This document shows positions 57,303 through 64,000 of a stretch of DNA of 64,000 nucleotides, piece by piece. The notes below the pieces were generated by a model that saw only the letters and a list, made by a program, of their open reading frames with translations, was not told where the DNA came from and made no database searches. A program made the translations under genes and the position numbers. Origin of the DNA: JAGIBJ01 sp032119595 (GTDB lineage: Bacteria; Actinomycetota; Thermoleophilia; Solirubrobacterales; Solirubrobacteraceae); contig JAUMBQ010000006.1 of NCBI GenBank assembly GCA_032119595.1, positions 1,054,001 through 1,118,000 on the forward strand, written 5' to 3'. Position 1 is the stretch's first letter; the number at the start of each line of letters is the position of its first letter.

Positions 57303-58187
57303 TCACTCCTGGAGCGTACCGCCGGGAGGATGCCAAGACACCAGTGGAGAGAGCCTTGACGCGACAAGTGTGGCCGCCACCACCGTTGCCACCAGGAGAA
57401 CGAGCGGTGCCACGTTCGTGAGGCCGGCGTCGATGAGCGCGACGGCGTTGACGATGCAGTGCGCCAGCACGGGGGCTGCGAGTGAGCCGGTGACCATGAG
57501 GACGGCCGCGAAGAGGGCGCCGAGCAGGGCGGTGACGACGATGCTGCGCGGACCGACGGTGACGTGCGCCAGCGAGAAGAGCACCGTGGAGGACAGCACC
57601 GCGACCACGGGACGCCGCGCTCGCACCCAAGCGCCGACGAGAACACCGCGGAACAGCAGCTCCTCGCCCAGCGGCACGAGTCCGACGAGCACAAAGACCG
57701 TGCCGAGGTCCGACCCGATTCCGGCGCCGATACCGAGATCGTCGACTGCGCGGCCCTGGTCCTCCAGACCCGGGAAGAGCGCGCTCACCAGCGGGCCGAC
57801 CAGGTACGCGCCCAGCGCCGCCGCCAAGCCGAGCGCGATGACCGGCGCGAGCGCCGGTCGCGGACGCGGCTGCGGCTGGGCGCTCGCCAGCGGATCCGGC
57901 GTACGCGGACGGTACGTCAGCCGCAGACCCTCGATCAGCAACAACGCCGCCGCCGCGAAGACGATGCCCTGCACGGCGAATTGCACGCGGGTCGAACCGG
58001 CCGAGCGGAAGCCAGGCTCGCCCGGGTCGCTGAGCAGCGCCGCGAGGCCGCCGAGCAGCAGCGCCGCGCCGAAGGTGACGACGACGCCGACCGTGGCCCG
58101 CGCGGCATCGTCGACGCCCGGGCGGCGACCGAGTGCGACGCGGTGCCGTGCCGGCTCCGGCAGCGGTTCGAATTCGGGACGAGTCAT
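57303..58187 (-). CDS. CPBP-family intramembrane protease
   Basis: A 294-residue polytopic protein with the CPBP motifs VPLGEELLFRGVLVGAWVRA, VLFSLAHVTVGP and LAHCIVNAVALID. It differs from the adjacent paralogue in lacking the repeat-rich N-terminus. ATG 58187 overlaps the HAD gene's stop as ATGA, so HAD, CPBP and CPBP form one minus-strand operon. Confidence 0.85.
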   Translation of the reverse strand: MTRPEFEPLPEPARHRVALGRRPGVDDAARATVGVVVTFGAALLLGGLAALLSDPGEPGFRSAGSTRVQFAVQGIVFAAAALLLIEGLRLTYRPRTPDPLASAQPQPRPRPALAPVIALGLAAALGAYLVGPLVSALFPGLEDQGRAVDDLGIGAGIGSDLGTVFVLVGLVPLGEELLFRGVLVGAWVRARRPVVAVLSSTVLFSLAHVTVGPRSIVVTALLGALFAAVLMVTGSLAAPVLAHCIVNAVALIDAGLTNVAPLVLLVATVVAATLVASRLSPLVSWHPPGGTLQE

Positions 58188-58831
58188 GCGGGCAAGGCCA
58201 GGATGGCATCCACAGCTTCGGCAATTCCACTTCCTGGCTCGACCAGGGCGCACGGCATGCCGAGCGCGGCCGCAGCGGAGAGGTCGACGGCGTGGTCGCC
58301 GATCATCACGGCGTCGTTCGCCGACGACCCGAGCAGGTCGAGCGCGCGGACCAGCGCGGCGGGATCGGGCTTGGCAGCCCCGACCTCGGCCGAACTCACC
58401 ACTTCGTCGAAGTACTGACGCAGCCCGACCGCGTGCATCGCCCCGTCGAGCGAGCTGTCCCAGTTGCTCACGACGGCCGTCCGAATGCCGGCCTCCCTCA
58501 GCCGCTGAAGCGACCGCTTGGAGTCGGGGAGGACCTCGAACCTGAGGAGGCTCATGAGCACCGAGTGGGCGCGGTCGTGGTCCAACTCGGCCGGAAGATG
58601 CTCGCGAAAGACCTCGGCACAGTGGTGGCGGAGCACGGCCACGCTGGCGTGGTCGACGCCCGTCAGGTGCTGGGCGCGGTACTCGCGCACTTCGGCCGCG
58701 AGCGCGGCAACCGCCTCGTCTTCGGAAACCACCATCCCGCGGGCGGCCAGCGAGCCGCGGAGCCGCTCGATCGGGCGGTCGAGCCGAAGCAGCGTGCCCA
58801 TTGCGTCGCACAGAACCGCCGTAGGCCGCAC
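58184..58831 (-). CDS. HAD-superfamily hydrolase
   Basis: A 215-residue HAD phosphatase. Motif I is VLCDAMGTLLRLD: the first Asp is present and the second is replaced by Met, which is unusual for phosphatases, where DxDGT is typical, but DxxGT is seen in several HAD subfamilies. Motif II TAVVSNWDSSLDG, motif III Lys in EVGAAKPDPAALV and motif IV MIGDHAVDLSAA. GTG 58831 puts motif I close to the N-terminus; ATG 58867 is an alternative that would overlap the divergent mscS start. Confidence 0.82.
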   Translation of the reverse strand: MRPTAVLCDAMGTLLRLDRPIERLRGSLAARGMVVSEDEAVAALAAEVREYRAQHLTGVDHASVAVLRHHCAEVFREHLPAELDHDRAHSVLMSLLRFEVLPDSKRSLQRLREAGIRTAVVSNWDSSLDGAMHAVGLRQYFDEVVSSAEVGAAKPDPAALVRALDLLGSSANDAVMIGDHAVDLSAAAALGMPCALVEPGSGIAEAVDAILALPA

Positions 58832-58838
58832 CAGGGGT

Positions 58839-58848
58839 GGGCTAGGTT
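58839..58848. promoter_or_regulatory. Overlapping divergent -10 boxes
   Basis: GGGCTAGGTT reads TAGGTT (58843-58848) toward mscS GTG 58859 and TAGCCC (58844-58839) toward HAD GTG 58831. The two hexamers share CTA/TAG, so only one polymerase could bind at a time. Confidence 0.4.
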
Positions 58849-58858
58849 GGAACGGCAC

Positions 58859-59689
58859 GTGACGCATATTGAAGCAGCCCTCACTCTCGCCGCAGAAAAG
58901 AGCACGAGCGCGGTCGCGATCGACGTCGGCGACTGGATCGGCGCCGCCCTCACGATCGTCCTGACTGCGGCCCTCGTCGTCGGCGTGCGCTGGGCCCTTC
59001 GCCAGCGCCAGCCGATGAATCTGAACGTCGACCCTGGGGTCCGGACGCGCATGCGCCTGGTCCAGCGGATGGGCGTCAGTGCGGTCGTCCTGCTCGGGTG
59101 CGCGATCGCTGCGGCCCAGCTCGGCGTGCTGCAGGGGATCGCGAGCACGGTGCTCGCGACGTCGGCGATCGGCGCGATCGTGGTCGGGTTTGCCGCGCGC
59201 GCCACGCTCGCCAACGCACTCGCTGGCGTCGTCCTCACGATCACCCAGCCGGTGCGCGTCGGCGACCAGGTAAAGGTCGGCGACCACGAGGGGGTCGTGG
59301 AAGACGTGACACTCAGCGCGACCGTGCTGCGCACCGTGCACGGCACCACCATCCGGATTCCGAACGAGATGCTCGCCCAAAGCGTCGTCTACAACGACAC
59401 GATCGCCGGTGGCGGCATCATCCCGGAGACCTGGGTCCTCATCCCGCTCGGGTCGCGCGTGCAGGAAGCGCTCGACATCGCCGCCGACCTGCCGGGCGTC
59501 GAGACGACCCGCCTGATGGTGATCGAGGCCGAGGGCTGGAACCGGATCATGGTGCGCGGCGAGCGCTGCGCACCAGGCGATCGCTTCGGCGCCGAGGCCC
59601 GTTTGCGGGTCGCCCTCGTGGAAGCCTTGCGGCAGGCCGGGCTCCTCACGAAAGACGCACCGGGGCAGGAAGCGGCGGGGCACCTCTAG
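58859..59689 (+). CDS. mscS: Small-conductance mechanosensitive channel family protein
   Basis: A 276-residue MscS-type channel. Three hydrophobic helices lie in the first 130 residues (GAALTIVLTAALVVGVRWAL; AVVLLGCAIAAAQLG; the Gly/Ala-rich TM3 AIGAIVVGFAARATLANALA that lines the pore), then the beta domain QPVRVGDQVKVGDHEGVVED and TTIRIPNEMLAQSVVYN. Protects against osmotic downshock. Start GTG 58859 is 10 nt after TAGGTT. Confidence 0.9.
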   Translation: MTHIEAALTLAAEKSTSAVAIDVGDWIGAALTIVLTAALVVGVRWALRQRQPMNLNVDPGVRTRMRLVQRMGVSAVVLLGCAIAAAQLGVLQGIASTVLATSAIGAIVVGFAARATLANALAGVVLTITQPVRVGDQVKVGDHEGVVEDVTLSATVLRTVHGTTIRIPNEMLAQSVVYNDTIAGGGIIPETWVLIPLGSRVQEALDIAADLPGVETTRLMVIEAEGWNRIMVRGERCAPGDRFGAEARLRVALVEALRQAGLLTKDAPGQEAAGHL

Positions 59690-59734
59690 AATCCCGCACT
59701 GCGCGACTCGCCTGATGGCGGCGCGCGCCCTTCC

Positions 59735-61969
59735 ATGAGCACTCGCCGCACTCGCATCCGCCACAAGAAGCGCCGGAAGGGCTCGTCCAAGCTCGTCCTG
59801 GGCCTGTTCGCAGGCATGTTCCTGACGGGGGTCCTGGCCGTCAGCTCGGTGTTCGGATGGATCGTCTACACCGCGACGACCGGCCCCACGATCGAAGAGT
59901 TGCAGCCCCGCGACCAGGGGCGTTCGTCAAAGATCTTTGCCGCCGACGGCACCCGCATCGGCTACTTCCAGTCGCGGGCCGTCCGCGAACCGGTGCGCTC
60001 GACCGAGATCGTCGACTTCCTGCGGCAGGCCACCGTCGCCGTCGAGGACCGTCGCTTCTACCAGCACAAGGGCGTCGACTTCGAGGGCGTCGTGCGCGCG
60101 TCGTTCCGCAACCTCACATCCGGCAAGACCGTCGAAGGCGGCTCCACGCTCACGATGCAGCTCGTCCGCACGCTCTACGCCGACAACGAGCGCAGCATCA
60201 CCCGCAAGATCCGCGAGGCCAAGCTCGCCGAAGAGCTCGAGAACGTCCACAACGGCCCCGAGGGCAAGAAGTGGATTCTCAACCAGTACCTCAACAACGT
60301 CCCGTACGGCACAGCCGGCGGCCAGGAGATCATCGGCGTGCAGGCTGCGGCCCGCGCGTATTACGACAAGCCCGCGCGAGAGCTGTCGCTCGCGCAGTCG
60401 GCGATGATCGCCGGCCTCCCGCAGGCACCGACGCAATACAACCCGCTGATCCACCCCGAGGCCGCCAAGCGCCGCCGTGACGACGTGCTCCAGCGGATGC
60501 TCGACCAGGGCATGATCTCGCAGGCGCAGTACTCCGGAGCCAAGGCCCAAGAGGTGAACGTGGTGAAGGAGAGTTCGTTCTACTCCACGCGCCAGGAGCA
60601 GTTCGTCTTCAACTACGTGAAGAAGCAGCTCATCGCGAAGTACGGCCGCAGCGTCGTGTCGCGCGGCGGGCTGAAGGTCTACACAACGATCGACCTCAAA
60701 AAGCAGCGCCAGGCGCGCGCGGCGATCAAGGCCAACCTGACGGGTCCCGACCCGCCATCCGCCGCGATCGTGACGATCGATCCGGCGACGGGCGCGATCG
60801 TCGCGATGGCGTCGTCTGGCAACTACTCCGACCGCCAGTTCGACCTCGCGACCCAGGAGAACCGCCAGCCGGGCTCGACGTTCAAGACCATGGCCCTGAT
60901 GGCTGCGGTCCGCAAGGGCGTGGTGCCGGAGTCGACGACGTACGTGTCCAAGCCGCTCGACATCAAGGACGGCCCGTACGGCGCGATCAAGGTCAAGACC
61001 TACGGCGGCACCTACGGCGGCTCGATGAACCTCGTTCGCGCGACGCTCTCGTCCGACAACACCGTCTACATGCAGCTCGCGCTCGACATCGGGCCGGACG
61101 CCGTGAAGAAGGCCGCGGTCGACATGGGCATCAAGTCGCTGCTGAAGGGCTACCCGGCCGAGTCGCTCGGTGGCCTGGAGGAGGGCGTCACGCCGCTTGA
61201 GATGGCCAACGCGTACGCGACGATCGCGTCCGGCGGCTACAAGAACCAGCCGACCGCGATCTCCAAGGTCGTCTTCCCCGAGAGCCGCACCTACCCGAAC
61301 GGCCGCACCGACACCTTCAAGCTCAAGCGCGCCAAGACCTTCAAGAACGGCGTGACGGGCGAGGTCACGAAGATCCTCGAGCAGAACGTGCAAGGCGGCA
61401 CCGGCGTGCGTGCGCAGACGCAGTGCCCGACGGCCGGCAAGACGGGCACGACCGACAACTTCCGCGACGCCTGGTTCGCCGGCTTCACCCCGAAGTACGC
61501 GACCGCCATCTGGGTCGGCTATCCCGCGCCGCGCAACGTGCTGATGACCTCGCAGTTCGCGGGCGCTCCGGTCGCGGGCGGCACCTTCCCGGCCCAGATC
61601 TGGGGCCAGTACATGAAGGAGGCCCTCAAGGGCCAGCCATGTGGCTCGTTCCGCAAGATCACCGAGCCGGTCACCGGACCGAAGTTCACGGGCCGCTACG
61701 CGAGCACCGGCGGGAAGGGCACCGGGGACGACACCGGCGACCCGGACGGCACCACGATCACCACACCGGACACCGTCGGCACCGACGGCGTGAAGAACCC
61801 CAACGCGAAGAAGCCGGCGACGACCACCAAGCCCAGCACCGGTACGGGCACGGGCGGGACAGGGACGGGCGGAACTGGAAACGGTGGCACGGGCAACACG
61901 GGCAACGGCGGGAACGCATCGCCGGGCACCGGCGGCGTAACGATTCCGGGCCGCGGGCCCGACGGCTGA
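59735..61969 (+). CDS. Class A penicillin-binding protein (transglycosylase/transpeptidase)
   Basis: A 744-residue bifunctional peptidoglycan synthase. Cytoplasmic basic start, one membrane anchor about 19-45, GT51 glycosyltransferase domain about 60-235 with the catalytic Glu in VAVEDRRFYQHKG (about residue 103) and GGSTLTMQLVRTLY, then the transpeptidase domain with S381 in PGSTFK, SDN at 440-442 and KTGT at 569-572. A Gly/Thr-rich tail of about 85 residues (GTGGTGNGGTGNTGNGGNAS) is exposed and low-complexity. A TAGAAT at 59687-59692 may be its -10. Confidence 0.95.
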   Translation: MSTRRTRIRHKKRRKGSSKLVLGLFAGMFLTGVLAVSSVFGWIVYTATTGPTIEELQPRDQGRSSKIFAADGTRIGYFQSRAVREPVRSTEIVDFLRQATVAVEDRRFYQHKGVDFEGVVRASFRNLTSGKTVEGGSTLTMQLVRTLYADNERSITRKIREAKLAEELENVHNGPEGKKWILNQYLNNVPYGTAGGQEIIGVQAAARAYYDKPARELSLAQSAMIAGLPQAPTQYNPLIHPEAAKRRRDDVLQRMLDQGMISQAQYSGAKAQEVNVVKESSFYSTRQEQFVFNYVKKQLIAKYGRSVVSRGGLKVYTTIDLKKQRQARAAIKANLTGPDPPSAAIVTIDPATGAIVAMASSGNYSDRQFDLATQENRQPGSTFKTMALMAAVRKGVVPESTTYVSKPLDIKDGPYGAIKVKTYGGTYGGSMNLVRATLSSDNTVYMQLALDIGPDAVKKAAVDMGIKSLLKGYPAESLGGLEEGVTPLEMANAYATIASGGYKNQPTAISKVVFPESRTYPNGRTDTFKLKRAKTFKNGVTGEVTKILEQNVQGGTGVRAQTQCPTAGKTGTTDNFRDAWFAGFTPKYATAIWVGYPAPRNVLMTSQFAGAPVAGGTFPAQIWGQYMKEALKGQPCGSFRKITEPVTGPKFTGRYASTGGKGTGDDTGDPDGTTITTPDTVGTDGVKNPNAKKPATTTKPSTGTGTGGTGTGGTGNGGTGNTGNGGNASPGTGGVTIPGRGPDG

Positions 61970-62055
61970 GCGACCGCCTTTTGGGCCGCTCGGGGCCGCG
62001 ACGGTGCACACCGCACCGGACCCGCGGCCTCGACGCTGCTAACTTGCCTAGCCGC

Positions 62056-62274
62056 ATGGCCAAGGAAGAAAAAGTCGAATTCGAGGGCGAAGTCGTCGAA
62101 GCCCTCCCGAACGCAATGTTCAAGGTGAAGCTCGACAACGACCACGTCGTTCTTGGACACGTCGCCGGCAAGATGCGTCGTTTCCGCATCCGAATCCTTC
62201 CGGGTGACCGGGTCCGCGTGGAGCTTTCCCCGTACGACCTGGACCGCGCCCGCATCGTCTACCGCCACCGGTAG
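62056..62274 (+). CDS. infA: Translation initiation factor IF-1
   Basis: A 72-residue OB-fold protein, complete: MAKEEKVEFEGEVVEALPNA at the start and GDRVRVELSPYDLDRARIVY near the end. IF-1 binds the 30S A-site during initiation. It is not in the usual ribosomal-protein cluster but stands between a PBP gene and thiL. Its wording (FRIRILPGDRV) is of the actinobacterial/Thermoleophilia type. The start ATG has no strong Shine-Dalgarno; TAACTT lies at 62039-62044. Confidence 0.96.
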   Translation: MAKEEKVEFEGEVVEALPNAMFKVKLDNDHVVLGHVAGKMRRFRIRILPGDRVRVELSPYDLDRARIVYRHR

Positions 62275-62281
62275 ACCGCCC

Positions 62282-62359
62282 GGCCGCGCTGCGGCCACCT
62301 ATTGCTTCGATCCGCTGGCCCCGGCCACCGGCTCCCTCGTTCGGCCGCATCTGCGGCCG
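62282..62359 (+). terminator. Two hairpins after infA
   Basis: GGCCGC-gct-GCGGCC (62282-62296) and CGGCCGCA-tc-TGCGGCCG (62342-62359), the second followed by TTCTGCGTT. The second is the likelier terminator of infA. Confidence 0.5.
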
Positions 62360-62384
62360 TTCTGCGTTGTGGGGCCAAGCCGGA

Positions 62385-62390
62385 TACGGT
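62385..62390 (+). promoter_or_regulatory. -10 box TACGGT of thiL
   Basis: TACGGT ends 7 nt before ATG 62398; leaderless start. Confidence 0.5.
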
Positions 62391-62397
62391 CGCCGGT

Positions 62398-63486
62398 ATG
62401 CCGCGCCGCAGTGAGTTCGCTTTGATCGCGGCGTTCCGCGAGCGCCTTCCACCGCCGCACCGTGGCGTGCTGGTCGGCAGCGGCGATGATGCGGCGGTCG
62501 TCCGAGCCGCCGGCGCCACGAGCGTCGTCTCCGTCGACACGACCGTCGATGGCGTGCACGCCCGCCTCGATCTCGGCGAACCGGGCCAGGCCGCTCGCGA
62601 CTTTGGCTGGCGCGCGATCACGACGGCGCTGTCGGATCTCGCCGCCTGCGGCGTCGGTCTCCCGAGCATCGAGCGCCAGCTTCAGGACGAGGATGACGAG
62701 GAGGAGTCGACGCCCAGCTTCGTCTGGGCGATTCCGCCGGACACCCCGGACGCTCCAGGCATCGAGGCCTACGTCGCCGTGACCCTGCCGAGCGACCTGG
62801 ACGACGACCGGATCCTCGCGATCGCCGACGGCATGGCCGAGGCCGCGCGCACGTTCGGCGTCAGCGTGATCGGCGGCGACGTGACCAGCGGGCCGGTGGC
62901 CGTGATCTCAACGACGGTGGTCGGCTGGCTCGATGACCCGCCGCTGACGCGGGGCCATGCTCGTCCGACGAATCTGGTCGGCCTCACCGGACCGATCGGC
63001 GCCGCCGGGGCCGGGCTCGCGTTGGTGACCAGCGAGGCCGTGGATGGCGCTGCGGAGGACGCGGCGGCCGCGCTGCGCTCCGCGTACCAGCGTCCGGTGC
63101 CTCAAATGTCGATGGGCGCGGCCCTTCGCCAAGCCGGCGCCACGGCAGCGATCGACCTCTCGGATGGCCTGCTCGCCGACGCCCTGCACGTCGCGGAGGC
63201 CAGCGGCATGGTCCTACGTCTGCAGCCAGACGCGATCCCGTTGGCCGCGGGCGTGACCGACATCGCCAATGCCCTCCGGCAGGATCCGTTGCTCTTCGCC
63301 CAGTCGGCCGGTGAGGACTTCGTCCTGCTCGTCACCGTCCCGGTTGCTCGCCGGGTCGCCGCCGAAGAGGCCGGCGTGATCGCCTGGATCGGCGAGGTCT
63401 TCGCTCCGCTCCCCGACGAGTCGCCGTCCGTCACCGGCCTGCCGACCGACCCGACGGGCCGAGCGGGCCACGACCACCGCGCCTGA
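62398..63486 (+). CDS. thiL: Thiamine-monophosphate kinase
   Basis: A 362-residue ThiL, which phosphorylates thiamine monophosphate to thiamine diphosphate, the cofactor of the E1 subunits encoded at 18-20 kb. Motifs: GVLVGSGDDAAVVRAAG, VVSVDTTVDGVHARLD, FGWRAITTALSDLAACGV, GVSVIGGDVTSGPVAVIS and the C-terminal AAIDLSDGLLADALHVAEAS. There is an acidic insertion of about 20 residues (LQDEDDEEESTPSF) not usual in the family, after ALSDLAA. Confidence 0.92.
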   Translation: MPRRSEFALIAAFRERLPPPHRGVLVGSGDDAAVVRAAGATSVVSVDTTVDGVHARLDLGEPGQAARDFGWRAITTALSDLAACGVGLPSIERQLQDEDDEEESTPSFVWAIPPDTPDAPGIEAYVAVTLPSDLDDDRILAIADGMAEAARTFGVSVIGGDVTSGPVAVISTTVVGWLDDPPLTRGHARPTNLVGLTGPIGAAGAGLALVTSEAVDGAAEDAAAALRSAYQRPVPQMSMGAALRQAGATAAIDLSDGLLADALHVAEASGMVLRLQPDAIPLAAGVTDIANALRQDPLLFAQSAGEDFVLLVTVPVARRVAAEEAGVIAWIGEVFAPLPDESPSVTGLPTDPTGRAGHDHRA

Positions 63487-63490
63487 GCCC

Positions 63491-64000
63491 TCAGCCGCTT
63501 GGCGTGGCCGCCAGCGAGCCGGTGGTCGGCGCGAGCGCCTTGGCCCAGGGGCCTTTGCTCGGCGGCCGGTACCCGACGAGTTCGGCAAAGACGACGATGC
63601 GCTGCGCCGCCGAATAGAGCGGGTGGCACGCCGAGAGCACGAGGCGCTCGCGGCCGATGCGCTCCAGCACCCAGACGTCGGACGGTTTCACGATCCGGTA
63701 GCGCGTCACGGCGTACTCAAAGCGACCGTACGGCGTCCCGATGAAGATCTTGTCGCCCTTGCCGAGCCGGTTGACGTTGTGGAACGGCGCGCCGTAGGTC
63801 GTGCGATGGCCGGCAATCGCGGTGGTGCCGCCGAGGCCCGGCAGGTCGGTCGTCTCTATGACGCCCGGGCCCTTGCGCAGCGAGGCGGTGTCGGTGCCGT
63901 CGACCACGGCGCGGCCGAGCTTCAGCTTCGGGATCGAGATCCGCACCACGGACTGGCCCTTGGGCACCTTGCGACGCACGGAGCGCGCGAGATAGGCCAC
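63491..64000 (-). CDS. Sortase, class E-like (N-terminus beyond window)
   Basis: The C-terminal 169 residues of a sortase, which cuts a sorting motif and links surface proteins to the wall. The catalytic triad is intact: His in TAIAGHRTTYGAPFHNV, Cys in RLVLSACHPLYSA and Arg in SAAQRIVVFAELVG. The TLTTC-type motif of class E reads VLSAC here. The N-terminal membrane anchor is outside the window. No sortase substrate with an LPxTG/LAxTG end was seen nearby. It converges on thiL with 4 nt between the stops. Confidence 0.88.
   Translation of the reverse strand: MAYLARSVRRKVPKGQSVVRISIPKLKLGRAVVDGTDTASLRKGPGVIETTDLPGLGGTTAIAGHRTTYGAPFHNVNRLGKGDKIFIGTPYGRFEYAVTRYRIVKPSDVWVLERIGRERLVLSACHPLYSAAQRIVVFAELVGYRPPSKGPWAKALAPTTGSLAATPSG

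Noticed and set aside
61720..61969. A separate Gly/Thr-rich small gene after the PBP
   Set aside because: The frame is continuous with the transpeptidase domain and such low-complexity tails are common in actinobacterial class A PBPs.
1..64000. CRISPR arrays, tRNA or rRNA genes, insertion sequences and prophage genes
   Set aside because: No regularly spaced direct repeats with unique spacers, no cloverleaf or rRNA-like segments, and no transposase, integrase or phage structural protein was seen.

Overview
The window is a very GC-rich, gene-dense bacterial chromosome segment. Infernal initiation factor IF-1, a class-E-like sortase, an acyclic carotenoid cluster with CrtA and CruF, the nitrilase 'Nit1C' cluster and many leaderless GTG/ATG starts together suggest an actinobacterium, most likely a deep lineage such as Thermoleophilia (Solirubrobacterales). 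That placement is an inference from gene content and protein style, not from a marker tree. I saw no rRNA, tRNA, CRISPR array, insertion sequence or prophage.

Layout. 0-1.0 kb: end-truncated secreted protein with Pro/Thr repeats and an IPT/TIG domain. 1.4-7.3 kb: a Nit1C nitrilase cluster (nitB, nitD, nitEF fusion, nitC, and a fusion of the MSMEG_0570- and MSMEG_0569-type proteins), linked in the literature to cyanide/nitrile nitrogen assimilation. 7.4-9.0 kb: a Phd/VapC-type toxin-antitoxin pair with a palindromic operator, a glutaredoxin-like protein and a DHFR-fold reductase. 9.2-11.5 kb: CHASE-PAS-PAS-GGDEF cyclase. 11.6-13.6 kb: phosphate transport (DUF47, PiT, small membrane protein). 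13.8-15.4 kb: DsbA-fold isomerase and a Pro/Thr-rich secreted protein. 15.4-17.8 kb: a protein with two complete membrane-GGDEF modules in tandem. 17.9-22.3 kb: 2-oxoacid dehydrogenase E1 alpha, E1 beta and E2, with unusual catalytic motifs in E1 alpha and E2; lipB and lipA follow at 23.8-25.6 kb, giving a coherent lipoate module.

26.4-38.2 kb is a carotenoid island: TetR regulator, type 2 IPP isomerase, CrtI, CrtB, CruF-type hydratase, a second CrtI/CrtD-type desaturase, a membrane-anchored hydrolase, CrtA-type ketolase, a divergent PlsY-like acyltransferase, a GT2 glycosyltransferase and GalE. Read together this predicts an acyclic, keto/hydroxy carotenoid that is glycosylated and perhaps acylated. 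38.5-40.3 kb: large unrecognised secreted protein, a textbook terminator and an orphan antitoxin. 40.4-54.3 kb is a surface-polysaccharide region: WecG/TagA transferase, two GDP-mannose 4,6-dehydratase-like proteins, four GT4 glycosyltransferases, methyltransferase, Wzx-like flippase, polyprenyl-phosphate-type GT2 and a DUF2142 membrane protein. 54.3-64 kb: PyrE, L,D-transpeptidase, two CPBP-family membrane proteins, HAD phosphatase, MscS channel, class A PBP, IF-1, ThiL and a sortase cut by the window end.

Two features run across the window. Many genes have a TANNNT -10 hexamer whose last base lies only 6-8 nt before the start codon, which implies leaderless mRNAs and fixes several starts. 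A family of long palindromes with arms GTGA(A/G)CGGCCA occurs at 13.7, 41.4 and 41.5 kb, with arms conserved and the inner sequence different but still able to pair in each copy.
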